From Euryodendron excelsum (lineage: Eukaryota; Streptophyta; Magnoliopsida; Ericales; Pentaphylacaceae): a DNA stretch of 64,000 nt. The notes below the pieces were generated by a model that was not told where the DNA came from, searched no databases, and saw only the letters and a list, made by a program, of their open reading frames with translations. Positions 58,468-64,000 of this stretch are shown here, in pieces. Position 1 is the first letter of the stretch, and each line of letters starts with the position of its first letter. The translations under genes were made by a program, and so were the position numbers. The stretch lies in assembly GCA_033060915.1 (NCBI GenBank), contig CM065377.1:56878683-56942682 (forward strand), read 5' to 3'.

Positions 58468-59350
58468 CTGAAAAGGTAAGCCAAGGTAAGTGATGTTATT
58501 ATACCATCCATGCAGTTTAAATAATAGTAAAATAAAATAAACAACTAACACAAACAAAACAAATAAAAGACTTCGAATGATAAGTCAAAACAAATTTCCT
58601 ACATGCACATCTTGATTTTCCAACTTTAAATCACATCTCAAGGGTTCTCTGCCTTTTTCCTTCAAAAAAGATGTTATTTCTAAAACTTTAACCAACTCTT
58701 TCCATAATTTCTAAAAAATTCGGCAAAGTCCCGTTTAAGAATGGCCCCTACAACACCCATGACATCAACACAAAATGCAAAATGTACACTTCCCAACAAT
58801 CACATAACAACGGCACTCATGCACATTTTTCAATTTTTCAAAATTTTCAAGACACATGTTTTATTTTTCAAATAAATCAATGGTTTTCAAAAGTCTCCCG
58901 AAATTTTTCAAAATCACCTCAAATGTTTTCTAAAATATTTCAATATTTTTCCAAATTTCAAACTTTAAAAATTTTATCAATCTCTTGAGTTTTCTCATTT
59001 TTCTAAATTTTCTAAGTACTTTCCTATTTTTCAAAAAATAAAAAATTCATCAAGTTTTCAAAAAATTACGAAACTTCATACGATAGTTAAACACATTTTT
59101 CTAAGGCACATTGCACAAAAACATAGCCAGAAAACCCAATATCCATGCCTGTAGGAACAAATTTTCTATTCTTGCAGAAAACCCCCTTCACATATTCCCA
59201 TATAATCATTCAAATTCAATCAAGCAACCATCAAAATGCAAAAACAACATTACCATCGTGTTCAAAACATATCAAAACATCAATTTTCACTATTCACATG
59301 ATTCAAACGAAGTTCTACACATCGAAATCAATAAAATTTGAAAACTCACT
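58468..59350 (-). other. intron 1 of antisense PMD gene (F), 883 bp
   Basis: Donor AAAAA/GTGAGT at 59350 and acceptor TTTTCAG ending at 58468. A/T-rich. It aligns with the introns of A and G, and both splice sites are conserved. Confidence 0.75.
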
Positions 59351-59777
59351 TTTTGGAAGTTCTTTGGCAAAATCTTCTCTTCCGGCGACTTCTCCGGCGA
59401 CGTGGTCTCTTTCCGGCAATCACCCGCGGTCCCCAAGAAGTGCCCCTTCAAGGCTCAAGTCAATTTTCACGCGAAGTCTCTCGGATTTGCAAAATCTCTC
59501 CAAGATGCTGCGGCTGTTCGAACCAGAAATTTTCTGGTTTTAACTCCAAGCCTGGAGCCACTAGCAGAGGCGCCAGGCATTTTCTGCCAAAGGCGCCACT
59601 GCTAGTGGCGCCAGTTGCAAATTCTGGGCAGCTTTGCCCTTTTTCCCATCAAAACTCGTTTTCGAAAGCCTTTTTGGCCCGTTATCCATTTTTTACCCCC
59701 GTTGTCGAAAGATTTCCAATGTCTGTCCCTCCAATTGCCTCGCAGTCAACATGGGACTCTTACTTTTGTCGTTTTCC
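59351..59777 (-). promoter_or_regulatory. non-coding exon 1 and putative antisense promoter (F)
   Basis: This segment is GC-richer than the intron and contains the GGCGCC dyad module (59551-59614) and the hairpin with arms AACCAGAA/TTCTGGTT (about 59521-59539). It sits between the polypurine tract and the intron, so antisense transcription would begin within about 500 bp of the 3' LTR. No TATA box is evident. Confidence 0.5.
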
Positions 59778-59814
59778 GTCTTTGATAAGCAAAGACAGAA
59801 AAAAGAGAGGCAGC
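59778..59814 (+). promoter_or_regulatory. polypurine tract with upstream hairpin (F)
   Basis: AGAAAAAAGAGAGGCAGC lies next to the LTR start at 59815. GTCTTTG (59778) and CAAAGAC (59790) form a 7-bp stem with loop ATAAG, extended by more pairs after one mismatch. Confidence 0.88.
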
Positions 59815-59999
59815 TGTAAGCACCCCATTTTTGACCGCTCGGCAGTCTACACTCCGTCCAAACTTATGTTTAAGTCATTATGGGCATATTCCTGTTGGAA
59901 CCAACTTTCTAAGTCCAAATCCCATCTGTCCATCGCCTCATGGGCCCACCAGGCCCAAATAGAGGCAAAATGACCAAAATGCCCTTAGGGGCATTGTCC

Positions 60000-60620
60000 T
60001 TTCCTTTCCAATCCCTCTCTCGAGACAGTTTATTCCTCGAGATGGTTCCAATTCAGGCACATCTCTTCGGAGACGGTAAGTCTCCTTTCCAATCCCTCTC
60101 TCGAGACTGCTTATTCCTCGAGACGGTTCCAATTCAAGCACGTCTCTTGAGAGACGATAAGTCCCCTTTCCAATCCCACTCTCGAGACAGTTTATTCCTC
60201 GAGACGGTTCCACTCCAGGCACGTCTCTTCGGAGACGATAAGTCCCCTTTCCAATCCCACTCTCGAGACAGTTTATTCCTCGAGATGGTTCCACTCCAGG
60301 CACGTCTCTTCGGAGACGATAAGTCCCCTTTCCAATCCCACTCTCGAGACAGTTTATTCCTCGAGACGGTTCCAACCCAGGCACGTCTCTTCGGAGACGG
60401 TAAGTCCCCTTTCCAATCCCACTCTCGAGACAGTTTATTCCTCGAGATGGTTCCACTCCAGGCACGTCTTTTTTAAGACGGTATGACCCCTTTCCAATCC
60501 CTCTCTTGAGACAGTTTATTTCTCGAGACGGTTCCAATCAGGCACGTCTTTTTGAAGGCGGTAAGACCCCTTTCTAATGCCTCTCTTGAGACAGTTTATT
60601 CCTCGAGACGGTCCGAGTAG
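60000..60620 (+). repeat. 81-bp hairpin minisatellite, 8 units (F 3' LTR)
   Basis: TTATTCCTCGAGA-type anchors recur at 81 bp from about 60029 to 60595. Open frames at 59938-60537 and 59940-60476 are repeat by-products. Confidence 0.95.
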
Positions 60621-60809
60621 TGAAACTACTCACAAAACCGTTAGAGTAGTGGAAATACTCACAAATAGGTCGATATAGGGAGTTGCCAACAAACCCCTGT
60701 GTCACGACGACCGCCGTTAGAGTGGCGGAAACACTCAAAACCCAGGTCAACACCAGTGTCTGTTAGCCCACTTTGGTGAAAAATGACCAAACTGCCCTTT
60801 GAACCTTTT

Positions 60810-61340
60810 CCGAGATTTTTCGGTCAAGATGACCATTTTGCCCCTTGGCGTCCAAACGCCTCGGGAACCACACCGACTCTGGGTATCAAACCGGTAACCC
60901 TCGAAGATTGCTTTTTATAGTACTCTTAACCTTCCTTTATCTTTCCGGATCATTCCGAGTCAGTTCCGGCCAACCCGGTGCAAAATGATCGTTTTGCCCC
61001 TAGAGGGCCGGTCTCCTTTTTCGACCACACCGGCTCTGGGAATCAAATCGGTAATGTCCTGAGACTACTTTTTGTAGTGTTCTCAACCTCCCCTTACCTT
61101 TTCGGATCATTCCGAGTCAGTTTCGGCAAACCCGGTGCGAAATGACCATTTTGCCCCTAGTGGGTCGGTCTTTTTTTCCGATCACGCCGGCTCTAGAAAT
61201 CAAACCGGCAACCTCTGGGAACATTCTGAATAATGTTTTCAGATCCCAAGTCTTCTTCCGGGACAGTCCAAGTTTGTCTCGGCAGTTTCCCGGTCTGATT
61301 GACCGTTTTGCCCCTAAAAGCCCGGTCAACTTTTCCGACA
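60810..61340 (+). repeat. 158-bp tandem repeat (F 3' LTR)
   Basis: ATGACCATTTTGCCCC-type boxes lie at about 60829, 60985, 61143 and 61300. Confidence 0.82.
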
Positions 61341-61565
61341 CATCTTATCCTCACTTTTCAAGTCAAATACCTCCAGGACACTATTTTAAGTATTTCTGCT
61401 CCTTTCCGGCCTTCCGGGTCATTCCCGGCTCCTTCAAATCATTCCCGGACTTTTCGGAGTCACTCCTAGTGAAGCCAGGCTAAAAATTGCATGGTAGTCA
61501 CTAATACAGGCGCCCAAATCTAGTCAAAGATACGTTGCTTGCCAACCTTAAACATTTTCTAAATG

Positions 61566-61797
61566 GCTGGCGCCATTACTAGTGGCGCCAAGCCAAAAAA
61601 TGGCCTAGCGCCACTGCAACAGGCATCAGTGTTGTCCAACCTCTATAAATACAGAGCCTCATTCAACGTGAAAAGGATCCACAAACTCAACCTAAAAATC
61701 ATATATTTCGATATACAGAGCTCGAACACTCCTAAAACCCTAGCTTCCCTAGGTTTTCCGAACCCTAGCCACCATACACTAAACCCTAGCCTCCTAT
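61566..61797 (+). promoter_or_regulatory. LTR core promoter of F 3' LTR
   Basis: The GGCGCC dyad is disturbed (CATTACTAGTGG). TATAAATA is at 61644-61651; teloboxes lie at about 61735, 61760 and 61780. A donor-like AAG/GTAGGT follows near 61955. Confidence 0.7.
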
Positions 61798-64000
61798 ACA
61801 CTCATACACAACCCCATACACTCATACACTATCCTTCAACCCTCCTTCGGAGACTTGAAGAGTTGCAATCTGAAGTTTGAAGATTGAAGGCGGCTCTTGA
61901 AGATTGAAGACAAAGACCGAAGAAAGAAAGGCGCGCAAAATAAACAAGATATAAGGTAGGTTCTCCATTTAAATTTCCGCACTTTCCCCCCTCTCTCTTC
62001 TCTCTCCTAACCCACTTGGGTTTTCTCTATTTTAATCCCCCATCTCTTTCCCTCCCTTTCTTTGCATGCTTGAAACAAGGGGATTTCCGGTCCATGTGTA
62101 GGATTAGGCTATTGGAGAGTCACCGTGTCGGGGGCTTTCTTCTAGTCTAACCAGAGACCACGTGAGTCCGGCCCCCTTGATTATGTGGTGAAGCCTTAGC
62201 CTTGTATGTTCACGACCCCAAAATTGCATTGTATCTTCTAAAAACCGTTTTCAAAGTTGTTTTTCAAATCGTTTTCAAACTTGTTTTCAAAATTGCATCA
62301 AAATCCTCTTTTCAAAAACTTGTTTCCAAAACCACAATCGTAGGGTGATTCTAGCTTTTCCATGGCTAGGATTACTTTAGGAAAGTGTTATATTAAAAGT
62401 GACTTTTATGGTCCATATTTTCAAATCTTATTGTTTTCCAAAACTGCTTTCCTAAAGTGATTCTAGCCCTCTTATGGTCAGAATTGCTTTAGGAAAGTGA
62501 GATATTTTTACACCTTCTAAAAACTCTCTTTTCAAAAAGTCTTTCTTCCTAAAAATCTCTTTTCCAACATACTTTCCTAAAACTCTCCTCTCCAAAATTG
62601 TTTTCAAAAACTCCCATCCAAAAGCCTATTTTTCAAAACCTCCTCTTTCAACTCCTTTCCAAAACGCACTCTTCAAGGTCCACTTTCCAAAAACGTTCCC
62701 TAGGTTTCTTTCCTAGAAAAACTCTCTCCAAAAATCTTTCCAAAAACTCTCTTTCCAAAATCTCCCTTTTAGGAACTCTCCTTTAGGATTTTCTTTCTAA
62801 AATCTTCGTTTCTAAAAACACACTTTCCAACTCCTCCCTAAACTTCTCCTTTCCTAAACCTTAAGTTTCCAAAATTTGAACATAAAAATCTTTCCTAAAA
62901 TTCTAAAATTTAATCTTTTCCTAATTCTATCCTCTTTCCAAATCTTAACTTTCTAAATCTCAACTTTTCAAATCTAAGCTTTCAAACCTTTCTTAAACTC
63001 AAACTTTTCCTAATTTCAAGATTTTCTAAAACTTTAAAACTTTCTAAATCTTGAATTTTCTAAATTTCAAATCTTTCCAAATTCAAAACTTTCTAAATTT
63101 GAAACTTTCTCAAGTTAAATCTTTCCAAACTTAAATCTTTCCAAATTCTAAACTTTCCAAAACTTCAAAATCGTTTCAAATCTAAAACTTTCCTAATTTC
63201 AAAACTTTCCTAATTTAGGAACTTTCCTAATTTGAAAACCTTTCCTTTCTCGAAAACTTTCTAAACTCGAAACTTTCCAATTTCAAAACTTTCTTGAAAT
63301 CGAAACTTTCCTAATTTCGAAACTTTCTAAAAATGACACTTTCCTAATTCGAAACTTTCCTAATCCAAATCTTTCTTAAATTCCAAGTTTCCAAATCTTC
63401 CAAGATCTTTCCAAGTCCAACATTCCAATCCAATCTTTCTTAATCTCAAGTCTTTCCTAAATCTCATCTTTCTTAAGTCTAGGTTTGCTAAACCTCTATC
63501 TTTCCAAAATAAGTCTAAATCTCTCTCTTCCAAGTTCGATCTTTTCAAATCAAAATTCAATCTTTTCAATTCCAAATTCTAATTTTCAATCCTCCATTCA
63601 AAGTTCAATCTCTCAATCTTCTACTTTCAATTTCCAATTCAATCTCCTTCTTCAAATCAACGCTTCTATTTTCAATCGGACTCTTGTCCGAACTACGACT
63701 GACCTGATTCCCCCAAAGGGATACGTAGGCAACCTTCATAGGTGCGGTCACAATACTTTTCAAACTTTCAATTCCACCCTCATGGGTGTGGTCTCCACAT
63801 TTTTCAAATCTCAAATTTCAATCTATTTTCAAAATTTCAATTTCAAAATTTCTATTTCCAAATTTTCAAACTTTCCAATTTCAATTCCATCTCTTCAAAT
63901 CTATTTTCAAATCAAATCAATTTCAAATCAATCTCTTTCCAAATCTATTTTTCAATTCTCTTAACTTGCACATGCATATCATGCATCATGTAGCTTCTTT

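Larger units (their letters stand above)
22572..64000 (+). mobile_element. Element F: giant gag-only Tat/Ogre-like element with antisense PMD gene
   Basis: The parts in order are 5' LTR 22572-27962, Arg-tRNA-type primer site 27965-27983, leader (27963-28734 continued at 51868-52583), gag 52584-54656, non-coding spacer, antisense PMD gene, polypurine tract (59797-59814) and 3' LTR from 59815 past the window end. The leader is split by element G, whose target duplication restores continuity. The internal region without G is about 8.7 kb. There is no protease, RT, RNase H or integrase anywhere in it, so movement would need proteins from a partner element. Only the last part of the 3' LTR is missing. 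Confidence 0.93.
59815..64000 (+). repeat. 3' LTR of element F (truncated by the window end)
   Basis: It starts TGTAAGCACC after the polypurine tract and aligns with 22572 onward. The 81-bp array has 8 units. Near 62830 about 0.5 kb of U5 present in the 5' LTR (about 25735-26280) is missing; the break joins two CTTTCCAA-type repeats. The U5 island is at about 63675-63760. The last 500 bp or so of the LTR lie outside the window. Confidence 0.93.

Noticed and set aside
58467..58544. N-terminal extension of the F antisense frame (MFILFYYYLNC...)
   Set aside because: The segment ends in a splice-acceptor consensus, is intron-like in composition, and A has stops there; the protein is taken to start at 58466.

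Overview
The window looks like plant nuclear DNA, heterochromatic and gene-poor. I see no host gene. Essentially every base can be assigned to LTR retrotransposons of the Ty3/gypsy superfamily that have inserted into one another. The family-level evidence is an Athila-type gag-protease-RT with an Asp-tRNA-type primer site, a Tat/Ogre-type gag with an Arg-tRNA-type primer site, giant LTRs of about 4.6-5.6 kb, and an antisense gene encoding a plant mobile domain (PMD) protein. These point to a flowering plant with a large genome; I cannot name the species.

Layout, left to right. (A) 1-8280: 3' half of a plus-strand giant element with a broken antisense PMD gene, polypurine tract and 3' LTR. (B) 8281-13712: an Athila element on the minus strand, cut inside its RNase H by A. 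(C) 13713-16932: 3' part of a plus-strand giant LTR, cut by B. (D) 16933-22056: a minus-strand LTR of a diverged subfamily, cut by C. (E) 22057-22571: the end of another minus-strand giant LTR. (F) 22572 to beyond 64000: a plus-strand giant element with 5' LTR, primer site, split leader, gag, no pol, antisense PMD gene, polypurine tract and most of its 3' LTR. (G) 28735-51862: a minus-strand giant element inserted in the leader of F and flanked by TCCTT. (H) 38450-44038: a solo giant LTR inserted in G and flanked by TCAGT. The target-site duplications of G and H are visible on both sides, so the nesting order is firm there.

The giant family is non-autonomous as seen here. F keeps a gag reading frame (several stops) but has no protease, RT, RNase H or integrase. 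G has neither gag nor pol. What all three internal regions (A, F, G) keep is an antisense gene placed between the gag or pol slot and the 3' LTR: a non-coding first exon, an intron of 883-888 bp with conserved splice sites, then an exon starting M(A/T)DAGDDGSER. In A and F this exon encodes a PMD protein; in G the shared N-terminus runs into a different coding-like segment.

The LTRs have a consistent architecture: TGTAAGCACC start; a U3 of about 1.6-2.2 kb with arrays of hairpin-forming minisatellites and 158-bp repeats; a GGCGCC dyad module just upstream of a TATAAATA box; three telobox motifs in the leader; a possible splice donor; and a 2-3 kb U5 that is almost free of G on the sense strand except for a few conserved islands. 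The GGCGCC dyad also lies in the first exon of the antisense gene, which suggests that sense and antisense transcription use a shared promoter element.
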